Below are positions 1 through 15,505 of a DNA stretch of 64,000 bases, one piece after another. Made by a program: the position numbers and the translations under genes. The DNA lies in NCBI GenBank assembly GCA_028551475.1, contig CM052356.1, positions 15,837,884-15,901,883 of the forward strand. The letters are read 5' to 3'. This DNA is from Casuarina equisetifolia. Its lineage: Eukaryota > Streptophyta > Magnoliopsida > Fagales > Casuarinaceae. The first letter of the stretch is position 1, and each line of letters starts with the position of its first letter. The notes below the pieces were generated by a model. The model was given only the letters and a program-made list of their open reading frames with translations, did not search any database and was not told the DNA's origin.

Positions 1-386
1 TTGTTGTCACCAAGCGGCTGAGGCATCCCTTGCAAGTTCGATACCTATCCCCACATCTGAGGCATTTAAGAGATGAAGATCAACAGCTGCGGCTTTATAT
101 ATAGAAGAAGGAATTTAAGAAAATAATGTTACACTCATCCTCAGATTGACTATTAAGTTGGCCCAGTGGCCGCTTCCTCACCTCTTCCTATGCCTGGAAC
201 AAAGACCCCATTTTTGAAGCAGGCCGTCTCTTCCATTTATTCCACTTTTCTTTCATTGTCTCACACCATCACTTCCTTTTTAAATATACACATACAATAC
301 ACAAATTTAGGAGTCAAAGCTCTAACACAACTACTAATAGCTTGGAAAAAAAGAACAAACACGTTGTGGGCATTTGAAGCCCTGTT
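1..386. other. Downstream flank of the DAHP synthase gene
   Basis: No gene is supported here. The stretch next to position 387 should be the 3' UTR of the minus-strand DAHP synthase gene. The rest is unassigned and shows no other coding pattern. Confidence 0.5.
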
Positions 387-4055
<3,669 letters not shown>

Positions 4056-4162
4056 TGCGTTACTTCCTCTTCTCTCACTCTCTCTTCCCCTCCAACTTCG
4101 CGAATTCGAGAAACAGCGGGTTTCAGAGGAATCTGAAGACAAAAAGAGAGCAATGCAGCGGA

Positions 4163-4169
4163 TTTTATA
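4163..4169 (-). promoter_or_regulatory. Putative TATA box of the DAHP synthase gene
   Basis: On the minus strand this reads TATAAAA, 108-114 bases before the chosen ATG at 4055. That is a fitting distance for a short 5' UTR of roughly 80 nt. Position and motif only; no transcript evidence. Confidence 0.45.
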
Positions 4170-4640
4170 GAAGATTTGATTTCTGGGTTTGAAGGGCGAA
4201 GCCGTGGGGTTGGAGTGCTTGTATGGTAGAAGGGATGTGGCGGTGGTAGTTGGGAATGGGGGGGTTATTCTCGAAGATTAGAGAAATATTAAGGGTATCT
4301 TCGGTATGCAATGACATAAGAACTAGGGTTCTTTTAGCCTCTAACTATTTTGGTAATAAATTATGGATTAAAAAGATCTAAACAAAATTAATATTTTTTT
4401 GTTTAAAAAGACATATTCAAATTATTAAAAAAAATTAATGTAACACCATCAACAGAATGATTTTTATATCAACAGAATGATTGATTAATAAAAATTAACA
4501 CTATTAAAAATTTATTTATTAAGTAAAGAAAGATTTGAAAGTATGAAGTGTAAACCTAAAACCTAGATTCTAAACAACTAATAATCAATAATCAATGATC
4601 AAAATAGGTAACTAATAAATAATAATTGGAGTCATGTCAG

Positions 4641-4680
4641 GTTGACAATATTATTAAAAAATATTAAATTTATTGTCAAC
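4641..4680. repeat. Short inverted repeat (stem-loop)
   Basis: The 10-base arm gttgacaata at 4641-4650 is exactly complementary to tattgtcaac at 4671-4680, around an AT-rich 20-base loop. Function unknown. It lies about 0.6 kb upstream of the DAHP synthase ATG. Confidence 0.6.
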
Positions 4681-5086
4681 TAAGGCTAGTGTTTTGTCAA
4701 TTTACAAAAGCAGACACCCCCGACGCTCCCACCTACCCACTTCCACTTCATGCAAACCACCCTAGCCCTCTCCTACCCCTCGCCCATCAAAAAATCTCGT
4801 CCTTTTGGCACACGTGTCGTTGACGCCGGCGCAGGATTCGGCATATTCTGTCTCGGGTGCCCGATTCGAGAGGGGATGACCGGCCACCGGTCTCCAGTAA
4901 CGAAAGAAATTATTCAAGGGGAAGTTGGATTGACTTCCAGGGGAGAAAAGTTTGAAATTTTGGAACATGGATTTGTCGTTGGCATACGTACAAGGAAAAG
5001 GAAAAAAATGGTTGTTAAACGTATTATGGAGGAGGGACGAGGGAGTCCACCGCCAAAGATAGTTGTTGCAATAGATTATAGTTGGT

Positions 5087-5116
5087 GTATCCATATTATA
5101 TATATAATATGGATAC
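5087..5116. repeat. Perfect 30-bp palindrome
   Basis: Each half is gtatccatattatat followed directly by its exact reverse complement, with no spacer. The bases just outside (5086 and 5117) do not extend the symmetry. It can form a spacer-free cruciform. No adjacent gene uses it visibly. Confidence 0.8.
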
Positions 5117-7592
5117 TATATATTTAATTATGTCTTATTTTAATCATTTCTTTAAGACAAAAATTGAATTGTACTGCCAAACTTTATATTTAAGTGTATT
5201 ATCTCACTTATTGAGATTAGGCTTTTATGATTTCACTTTGTTGTTTTATAATTTAGGTTAAATTATGGCGATTTTCATATACTAAAAGAGTAGAATATTA
5301 AAAGTGAAAGTTATTTTATCACAATGATATTTTAGTCTATTAACCTCTTTGTATATTCAAATATTTTTTTTTCTACTTTTAACAATTTTTAAGAGAAAAA
5401 ATTATTTCTTACAATATCAAACTTTGCGTTTAAATACAACACACCATTACTCAGAGTCTTTGTGATTTTGTTATTTACTTATAGTTGTTAGAGGCAAACA
5501 TTTTATATTAAACAAATATGATTATTGAATAATAATTTTAAGTATAAAAAATATCTCTCTAATTCTTAAATTAATTATTGAGTTAAATTGTAAATTTATT
5601 TCTAACAATAAGATAAATTATGTGCTTGTGTGTTTTGAATATGTTTAAGAAAATAACCTGTTAAAAAAATTGTGTTACGAGATATCTTAGTACTATATTT
5701 TATATATATTCCGTTAACAATTGATTAGGCAAAAGAAAGTTGAACAATTGTTTACGAAAATAAAATAAAATTTTCGGTCTATAGGATCTATCAACAACCA
5801 TTTGCTTGTTGGAAAGGGAAAAAAGCAGACAATGGAAAGAAATGTCAAGACTTTGGAAACTGATTGAAAATTTCTCATGAGAAAGTCTTTGTTGGGTTCT
5901 GCTTACGGACATGACAATCGAAGACACAACTGCTGAACCGTGGACAAGTCGTGAAGGACTCCCCGGCGTTTTCAGAAGGTTGAGGTTGGTGGGGGGCGGC
6001 TGACAGGCTCGAGTATTCTGGCTTGATTCCCACTTCGGCCTTTCTGCGTGTGCTTTAGCTTTGGAATTGGAAGATCAAGACATCCCAACCCAGCCTGACA
6101 ATGACTAATTGGGCTTCCTCGATGACCAGGGAAAGGATTCTATCCACGACTGCCAAACCTCTGGTTTTATCCTCCATTGCAGATAAGTCTTTGTTCTTTT
6201 AACACAGAATCCCTCAGGGTTTGGACATTGGTAACTAAAGGCAGGCCTCTTGGGCCCTTCTCTATACCAGCTTATAGCCTGTGAATTTTCGTGAAATGTC
6301 CGTGCTCTTTTTTCCTTAGGTAAAAGAACCTAGTTCCTGCTCAATTTGTACTAAAAAAAAAAGATTAAAGCAAATGTCCTGTGCCTACCAGACTCTGCTT
6401 GGCTAAATCCCCACCAAATAAAGATCACTAAGATCTTCTTTGAAGTTATTGGAAAATCACAAAGGAAAAAGTATATTATTTGGTGTACAACTTTTTCCAT
6501 GTGTATCTCATTGTTGTATCATTTTCAACTTGTAATTTTGTCAAGAAGCACAATAACAATATCTCATAGGACGATTCACGAAGTGGCCCCTCATAAGCCC
6601 CCTCTGAATGAAGCCATAGGTATGTTTATCATGCATCATAATTTTTATTTTTACGATTAGTTTGTAAAGAGAAAAAATATATTTTCTATTAGAAAGTTTC
6701 AAATAAGATTATATCCTATAGCATATGATGTCATAAGATAAAAAATTCAACTTAAGTTAAGTCATGGATTAGAAGATCATTATTTTATTTAAACTTTACT
6801 TTAAAAAATTTTGGGGCATGGAACTCAATCTCTAATATTCTTTGCACACTAAGAAATTGTCTTAATATCAATAATATTAAAAGATAATTAAATAGAACAT
6901 AAGGTAATATAAATTTTGATGTCATATCAAAAGATTTAAGAATTTAATAAAACATTAACTTAGTAGTTAAATTATCTCCATTTTATTTAAACATCACGGA
7001 GTTCAATTGTCTTATAACTGATAGGAAGGATCGCCTCTGCGTTTCCATATGCTCTATTCCAAGCGCTTCTCTCTTATGGCTTCTCGTGAGTGGTCCTTGT
7101 GGTCTCCAACATATTCCATTCTCAATACAGAGGCATATGACATAAAATTAACGTGGACAAGTCCTGATGCTGACTCAAATAACAAAACTTCTCATATACC
7201 CCATGTGGCGCTGTACCGGCAACAGTCGAACATTTATCCTTGCAGTCGCTTTTCCAATTGAGCATCGGCAACTTTATGAAGCTGCTTTTCAATGGAAAGC
7301 TAGATCATAGGCACCGAAGACTAGCTTAAGACTCTATTCAGATGGCAATCAAGAAAGAAAACAAGTTGCAATCAACTGCAGTTAATACTCTGCATCTGCC
7401 ATGAAAGTCAGTAAAGTATGAAATGCTGTCAAATTGGCTTGGACTTTTTTGGCTGCACCTATCGAACTTCATAGACTATCATCCCCTTCCACCCCTTTTT
7501 TGTACACTCAACTTTGAAGTAGCAATCCCAACAACAATCAGTCCGGACACTTTAAGATCAGTCTTGTTGACCCTGCCATCGGGAAAGCTAAG

Positions 7593-7709
7593 CTGCTCTA
7601 ATGGCAGGTGATTCTTGAATATGTAGAAGCCATCCTACGTCTGATGGCTGCTCCAATGGCAGGTGATTCTTGAATATGTAGAATCCATCTAACGGCTGCT
7701 CTAGTGGCC
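7593..7709 (+). repeat. Direct tandem repeat, about 2.3 copies of a 55-bp unit
   Basis: The unit begins ctgctctaatggcaggtgat at 7593. It recurs at 7648 with few changes and again in part at 7696. Non-coding. Confidence 0.75.
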
Positions 7710-10700
7710 TTTAGTTTATAACATCTATCCCTGTTTCTACCTCTTCCTTCCCTGTGTTTTGTGTTTACTTACAGCATAATAATTATAGCCCATATTCTTC
7801 ACATTCTACATTTTTATTATTGTAAGAAGATACCAAGATAAGATTTAAGTAAAATGATTTTTATCATGAACGTGAATATTTGTTTAAGAGTGAAGAATGA
7901 AGATATCAAAACAAGTTTAAGTAACATGGGACACATACAATTTTCGTCAAGCCTCCTTGTCCCGAGAAGTAAAACGATAAGAGTATTAAAATTATATTTA
8001 AACAATATGGGATACAAACAATTTTCAACATGTCTTTTGTCTTTGCAAAAGATAAACTTTTTTTCACAAGTGAAGAAGTGTTACACTTAAATTTAAATTT
8101 TGATATCATATCAGTAAATTTATTTTTCTATCAACTTGTAAGAAAGTAAATATATCTTTTGGTATGTAATAATAAAATAGGCTTTAGATTAAATAGAACA
8201 TTTTAAACAATCATCAATGTGTCAAGAAAAAAAACACAAGCAACAAACTCTGGGGAAAAAGGGAGAGTTGAAATAATGTTGATGTTATGTGTTTTAACCA
8301 TTTTGATATAAATATTTAGATATGAAAATTAATTTTAACACATTTCATTTAAATATTATCTTTAATATGAGTTTCTATAAACTCAAGCTTGTTATGAACT
8401 CTTATAAGCTTGCAACAAATCACCAAGCTCCACAACTAACATCTTAACAAATTACTCTATTATAGGCTTAGGTTTTATCTTGAAAGATCAAATTAATGAG
8501 AAGAATAATCAAACCCCTTATATGGCCAAAAACTTATTCTACCTTACGAATGTGGGAGAAGTTTTTGACTCTCTCCTCCACCCAAATTCATATTACTTTT
8601 AACATGGTTATTCCATGATAGAAGATAGTAGTCACAAGCCACTAAATTCATTGCCTACTCAATACACTACCGGATATAAGTCAAAAGTTTCCAAACCCAT
8701 TGGTACCCCACACTAAGGGATTGTAGTTGGAAGCCACTAAGCCAAGTCCTTATGCTACCACTTGTAACGAATTTAAGTTTTATCCAAAAAAGTAAACCAA
8801 ATAAGAAGAGTAGTCAAGTCCTTTTATAGGGCTAAAAACTCCCACTTGTCATCCTAATGTGTAAGAAGTCCATGACATTACGGCAACTCATTCTCTAAAT
8901 GGCTACACTTCAACCTAATCCAACTAAGCCTTTCCGATGGGGCAACCTCATAGCTCTTTCCATAGGTTGCACCCTTCGTGGTTCAAACTTAGAAGTGAGG
9001 TTAACTTTGTTTTTTTATTTTTTATTTTTTATGTCCATGACAAATGAAATTAAAGCCAGAGATCTTGTAGTAAGGGCTTACTAGAGGAAGTAATGGTTGA
9101 TCAGAGTGATAACTAGATGGAGTTGCACAACAATTTGGTCAAAATATAAGAATGCTTGGAGACCATGCGTAGTTGCTTCAAGGCCAAACTTAGAAAAATA
9201 CGCAAGGCTTTTCTTAGGGAAGAAAAGGCACGCGTTCAAGCTAAAAAGGCTAAATAAAAGGCTAAACAGCCTTCCGCCACCATCTTTGGCCCAGCTGAAA
9301 CCCAGCCGACGAAGTAGGACGACGAGAACCCTGCATTCGTCGCCAGTCCCTTCCCACCCAGAAGTGCACAAATTAAAAAGCATAGGTCCAAAAAATAACC
9401 ATTTGTTTTTCCATTCTTTTCCCGATCAAAATGGCCCAACGGCGACCCACCCAGCTTCACTCACAAAGATTGAACGAAGTCAACCTATTCGTCAAAGAGG
9501 CCATTCGGTTTTATTGTCGCCTTCAGAGACAATGCCAACAATGCTTGGTTCATCTTGCGCCAATGAGGCCAAGGGAAGTCCAAATTCTGGTGGGTAAACC
9601 GCGAATTTGTCTTCACACGCTCTAGCAAAAATTCTGAGGACCACTAGACATCCTTCTCCCAACGTGGCCAACCACCAGAGAAGTTTTTCAGCCACCAGTT
9701 TCGCCGGAACAAATTAGGCCCTTTGGTTTGGTTTCCAAGTTTCTTTTGTAGAGATCTTTTATTAGTCTTAGCTTAGTATTTAGCTTGTTAGTTATTGGGA
9801 ACTTGTTTTTACAGGTTCTGCATTTTCTAGACTCAAGCCTTGATGATAAAGTTGGTCTTGGGAGGAAGGCGTTATCACATGCACTATACAACAAATACCA
9901 TGTCAAAAAAAGGCTACTTGAAGGTGGGATAAGTTGTTTAAGTTGTTTTTACATGGTTAAGGTTATTGACGAGGTTATTTTATTGTTATGCATTTGTTAT
10001 TTCCTAGGAGGCACGATTAATATAAATACCATATATTTAAATTCTAAAAATTGGTTGTGAGGTTTAGTTTGTCTTAAAAAATTGTTTTTTTTTTTCTATT
10101 TTTTCTTCTGTGCAATGTAAGAGTTGATCACTATTACAATTAGGCGTCCTTAATCAACGCTCTTAATCATTGTACATTGAGAAGAAGAAGACAATACGTC
10201 GTAATCTCCGCCAAATTTTCAGGGCCAAGTCCACAAAGTTGAACCCTAGTGGCCCAGTGTCTACTTCACCTTTTCTTTTTGCCTAACCCTCCTATGTGCT
10301 TTTTTCATACAAACAACTGCACAAGAAGCATTTATCGTAGAAACACAAATGGAATTAAAAATTACTATGATGGTTTAACGCTTGGTATGTTGCTCAAGTA
10401 CGCACGTAAGATCATTGGAAATATCAATGATGTTACGTTGTCTCTTCGTGTTGTGTGCTGTTTCCCTCCTGCAAATCCCAACCCCTTTCTTCTTTGGAAT
10501 GGGAGAAGATGGAGTTAAAGAGATGGGGCTCTTTTCAAAGCTCAAAACAACCTTGGTTAATGTAAAAGACGAGAAATATAGTTGTTATTATTTTAATTAA
10601 TTTTTAATTTGATATGAACTCACTTTAAGTATAATACTTAAAATGTAACATAAGTCTTATATAGTTTAAATCTTACTTAAAAAATTATTTTTATAATAAG

Positions 10701-12325
10701 AAAATCACATAAGGTAGAGGCAGCTTTTACCTAAAATTCAACTTTCCAACAATTATTACATCTTTTGTTGTTAAGAAGAGTACACATTGTTTTCCTTGCC
10801 ATGTGCATGTCTTTGTTTGTTCCTTGTCTTTGGAGAGGCAAAAAGGGGCAATGAACATGTGAGTTTGTCCTTTTTCTTGTCTGTGCAAATAAAAATGGAG
10901 GACTGTTGTCTGATCCATCGCGGAAGCATTGTGAAACATCTCACGTGTATATATGCCCTAGTACAGCAGCAGGAAAACAGGGACGAAAATCTTTAACCTT
11001 ATGAGTTATGATATTCGAATAGAAAAAAAAAAAAAAAAGAAGAAGAAATATTCATCATCTCACTGTTAAAAAAAATTTAGTTCTTTTTTTGTTTTCCTTT
11101 TTAAAGTGGATAGTTAGTGAAGGGTGATACATTCATTATTATAATCTGATATGTATTTCACAAGTCATATAATAACACGTTATGTTATTTACACCTGAAA
11201 ATGGTTTTGTATCTTATAAATTAACATGCTTTTCTTTTAAGTGTTCTCTTATGTTCGTAGCAAATGTGTATATTGAAATGTACTTTGAATCTTATATTAT
11301 CAATTTAGTTGGCATATTTTATCTACGTGACAAATAAGGATGTTAGCCTCAAGGGATAATAACCATACAAAGGATACAAGAGATAATTCCTTGGATTTTC
11401 AATTTCATGCATGTCTTTTATGCCAGTGAATTTTCGGCGATGAATTAGGTGCACCTACTATTTTAGGTATCATATGTCTGAGCCGTCCAAGACACCTGTC
11501 CAATCAAACCTCATGTGGTGTTACAGGAGCCTAAGAAACAAATCACATGTGATCATCTGACCAGAAAGCCCTACAGTATTCGCAGAAATCTTGAATCTAG
11601 AGAGAATTCGAGACAAACATAAGGGAACAAAATTACAAAACTAGGAATAATTATGAGGCACAACTGTTTTGACGAATAGGAATGTCGGAAACGGTGATGT
11701 TAGGTATCGTGAAAGATTTGCTTAGTAGCATGAGAGAACATCAAAAGTGCAACTACTGTAAGGTGAAGTTACAAGTTTTAGAAGTGATAAATCATAAGAA
11801 AACCTTGTGGATAAACTATAAATCTTAATATGATCTTATTAACTTAAACTATAAGTTAACTTAATGATCATTACTTCTTATTTAATAATCATAATTTTGG
11901 GATACTTTTTGTTTCGGCTTTCTCATTTGCTTTCACAAAGTTTGTCTCAACTTCAGGTAGAAGCTCATAGATTAAAGCTGGCCGCTATTTTTGGCTAGGA
12001 CAAAGAAAAGAAAAGGTCTAATACATTGTTTTGACTGTATTTGATGGTGTATTTTAGCAACTTGCTGAATACGATGACGTGAAGCATATGCATCAAATGC
12101 GTGCTTCCATCTACCATTTTGAAAGGCTAAATTGGTTGGCATGGCACCTATTTGTCAGAAACTAAAACGACACTTCAGTCTGGACTCTGTACATCCCAAG
12201 ATTCGAAGTCTAGCTTGTGATGCATGAGCATTGGACCCACTAATCCCCGTGCTGTCTGGCACCCGTGGTTGTGCAATAACAGGTTGTTGTTTCCCTTGTC
12301 TGAGTTAAATATGCATTTACTTTTA

Positions 12326-12347
12326 GTATATATATATATATATATAT
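12326..12347. repeat. TA dinucleotide microsatellite followed by an 8-bp direct repeat
   Basis: An alternating TA run is followed at about 12348-12365 by a repeated, self-complementary atgaattc unit. Ordinary low-complexity DNA. Confidence 0.7.
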
Positions 12348-14234
12348 TCATGAATTCATGAATTCATTTTTAGAATGAGTTTTGAGTTTTATTTCATAGT
12401 ATTAGAATTTAATGAGCTGTCTCAATTTGGCTCAACTTGAGCTTTGGGATTATTTGATGTTAAATGATGATAAATTTTCATATAAAAAAGATGTGATTCT
12501 TAAACAATATTTAAATGTAGATCTAATTCTCTTATTTGTAAGTTAGTTTTTAGATTGGACTTAGATTTTATTTCAAATAATTTATTATATATATTATTTT
12601 TCTCTTTATAAATCAATTTTTAGTAGAATATCAAAAGTCATAGTTCGTGTAAATAAAATCTTATTTTAACTCATGATTTAGGTATATGATTTATATATAT
12701 ACATATAGACAAAGGTGGTGGGAGAATTTGGTGTCTTGAATCGGAAACCTCCTAAATCGATTCAATTTCAACTGAGTCAAAGCTTCTTAACTCAATAAGT
12801 TTGTGACTTTACCTTATGATGGTTGCAAAAAGAAGGGTCATGAAATATTTTTTATATGAAAAAATTGTCATCTTCACTACAAGTAATTTAGAAAAAAAAA
12901 TTGCTGCCAATATGGTTCTAGTTACATATTGCACTATAGTGCCACAACATGAGACCTTCTGCTGAGTGATTGTGAATAGAATTTAGAGCAACCTCTAACG
13001 CCCTATTGTCTAAAAGATTTTGCAGATCTTAAAGAAAAGGACCCAGAACAAATAGGCATGGAAACAGCTACAGAAACCTTGAATTTGATTGTCATTAATA
13101 TTTCAATCATTGCTCAGCCTCACATGATGAGAGGAGAGAAAGAGAAGCTGAAGCTTCAAATTTACTACAGCAGAAAGGCAAAGATGCCATGAGTCGATTG
13201 TCTTTAGAAAAATACCGATCTTACTCCATAAAGTGTCAAAGGGCTTATCCATTTATCATGGAAAAGAGAAGCTTGCTCATAGAAAATCAATGGGGAAAGA
13301 AGAAAGTAGGAAATAAGATGCTCGGAAAAAGTAGGCGACAATCATGACCACACCGGACGCACCCTTTTGAAATATCAAATGAGGGCCACCACTCCTCTTC
13401 CAAAATCCATATGGGTAAACTTTCTGCAACAAGCTTGGACATTTATCCTAGAAATATCTCTTGCAACAAATGCGGGGCCAGTGTTTTTTCAATAATCCGA
13501 GTATCTTTTGATGTTAGTTGAGCCATTATTCATTACTCCTGTCAGAAATAATGATGGTCAGAAATAATAATTGATGTTTGTTGGGTATCTTTATTTGATG
13601 TGCAAGTTTGAACCTTTTTTAACACAAACATGATATTCAATACAGTATTATTATGAACCAAACTATTCATAATTTTATCTTTTATCACTCATAGAGTAAA
13701 TTATCATGATTTTTTCATATAAAAAATAAAACATATTAAAATTAATAATTATGATGTGGTTAATGTTTCAATTAATATTACTTATTCATGTTCAGGTAGT
13801 CTCTTTGATAATTGATTTCAAGAAAGTAAGTTGAACCTCGCTCAAAAGCTTATTAAAATTGACAACCTTCCTTGAAAAGATAGTAAAAAATCATCCTTTT
13901 TTCATCAAGGGTCTATCCAATATCCTTTGAACTAAACAGTTTTCAGGACTCCCTCTTTGTCGCTTGCACAAATTTGCAGGCTTGATATATATTAGAATTT
14001 TTGAGTTCGAATGTAATGTAAGTTTTAAATTTGCAAGTGGAGAAAAACTTCTCCATTCATGGGAGTTGGGAGTTAGGAAAACAAAGCAAACTCCTTCATT
14101 CCCATTGAAACATATACATCGATCAATATAGCAGATACAAGTTCCAAGTTCCAGAATAGAAGCATAAAGGAAGTATCTAGATATATATTTCTGAAAAAGA
14201 AAAAGCAGAGAATTCACAACAAAGAAGCCAGAAG

Positions 14235-15505
14235 TTATGGAGATGGAGGCCAGCCATATACTCCTGAATCTTCATCAATTCCCTCATAGAATCTCAGCTC
14301 AAGCTCCTCCAGCCTTCCTTCATCATCCCACATCTCATAGTAAGTACTATCATCATCATCTTCATCAAAGTCCCCCATTTCACCAGCCACAAATTCCCAG
14401 GCCAAATACTCAAAAGCACCTGAGGAGTCTGAGCAATCATCCCAGTCATTCCTCTCATAATAATCAATGACTAGAGGCCCCAAAACCTTTAGCTTTTGAA
14501 ACTTCTCCTTGAGGAACTTCTCATCCAGTTTAACATCCCAACAGCCTCTCAAATCCAGAAACTCGAGTTCAGGACAATGTGATAGTATCTGGAGAACACT
14601 CGTGGTGCTGATCAGGTGGTACGCCATCTCGAGGTGCCTCAGCTTAGGCATTGTGGAGGCAATGGCGTACGCCTCATCATCCTGTAAGGGCTTCCCAGCA
14701 GTATCCAACGGGTGCAAGTTGCGGCAAAGCCCCACAAGCAATTTGCAGTTGTTTCCAATGGCCTCCAATGCTCGAGCACTAATTCTACTGCAGTAACTCA
14801 GATCCAAGAACGTGACCATAGAGAGCCTACCAGCAATCTGTTCCATTATTGAATCCCTCATTTCACTTCTAGGCAGCCGTAATGTCTGAAGGGAGCCAGC
14901 ACTTGCAAAACCAACAAAATGAGTTTGATGTGAATATAAAGGAGGTCCATAACTATAATTCCTATGCTGGGATCATTTCAATATTTTTTGAACGTGGCTA
15001 ATTTAAGTTGCATTCAGGAATCCACAAATTGAATTAGTAAAATTCAGAAGCAATCAGTTAATGGACTCTTGACAGAATCAAGGAACCAAACCTAAAGCAT
15101 GACATCAAACTACATTCAAGAACGACAACTGTAAGGCATTTGATTCTAGAATCAGGAACAAAATGGGTTGTCTAGTTAAACTGTGCAATTCACTTACTTT
15201 TCGGCAATAAGGGTGAAAATCCTTTCACTGTGGAGACCAGAAACAAAAAGCTTGCGTAGTGACCCACAGCTTCTGGTAATTAACATTGAAAGCATCCTGT
15301 CAAGATGGTGAGGATGGCATCTGTTGCTCCATTCCTCAATATCAATCTCTTGCCAACAGTAAGGACCCATCACCACTTTGCCCCATGATTTGCAAACCCT
15401 GGGAATCACTGTCAGTATCTCTTGGAGAGAAAGATGGCTGAAGATTAGCCCCAGAGTATCAGGTATTAATTCATCCCAACGCGGATAATTACTTCCCTCT
15501 TCCAT
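14235..15505 (-). CDS. FBW2: F-box protein FBW2; two exons
   Basis: FBW2 is the substrate-recognition subunit of an SCF E3 ubiquitin ligase; in Arabidopsis it is implicated in turnover of ARGONAUTE1. Exon 1 is 15505-15198 with donor GTAAGT, and exon 2 is 14901-14235. The junction falls inside a codon and the phases agree, giving 324 aa (the Arabidopsis protein, as I recall it, is of similar length). Residues 9-60 form the F-box (WDELIPDTLGLIFSHL, then VCKSW and PYCWQEIDIEEW). Leucine-rich repeat-like segments follow (TFLDLSYCSRI, LRHLEMAYHLIS, LEFLDLRGCWDV). An acidic tail ends in WPPSP, as in Arabidopsis FBW2. Despite the family name no WD40 repeat is present. An acceptor-like site just upstream of the ATG (near 15525) suggests a 5' UTR intron. 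PTPA lies next upstream, as in Arabidopsis. Confidence 0.94.

Larger units (their letters stand above)
4171..14234. other. Gene-poor intergenic region, about 10 kb
   Basis: No gene is supported. Reading frames are short, AT-rich or interrupted. Visible structures are an inverted repeat at 4641-4680, a 30-bp palindrome at 5087-5116, a 2.3-copy tandem repeat at 7593-7709 and a TA microsatellite at 12326-12347. The part at 8900-9720 has a longer patchwork of frames, including a Lys/Arg-rich stretch with stops near 9180-9260. It could be a decayed transposon, but I cannot assign it to a family. Confidence 0.6.

Noticed and set aside
4750-5127. 125-aa frame on the plus strand upstream of DAHP synthase
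   Set aside because: No recognisable domain, an overlapping frame of similar length on the other strand, and its end runs through the palindrome at 5087-5116. Likely chance.
9097-9597. 166-aa frame with a basic stretch
   Set aside because: No family match, several equally long overlapping frames on both strands, and a more protein-like reading in another frame that has stops. At most a decayed transposon.
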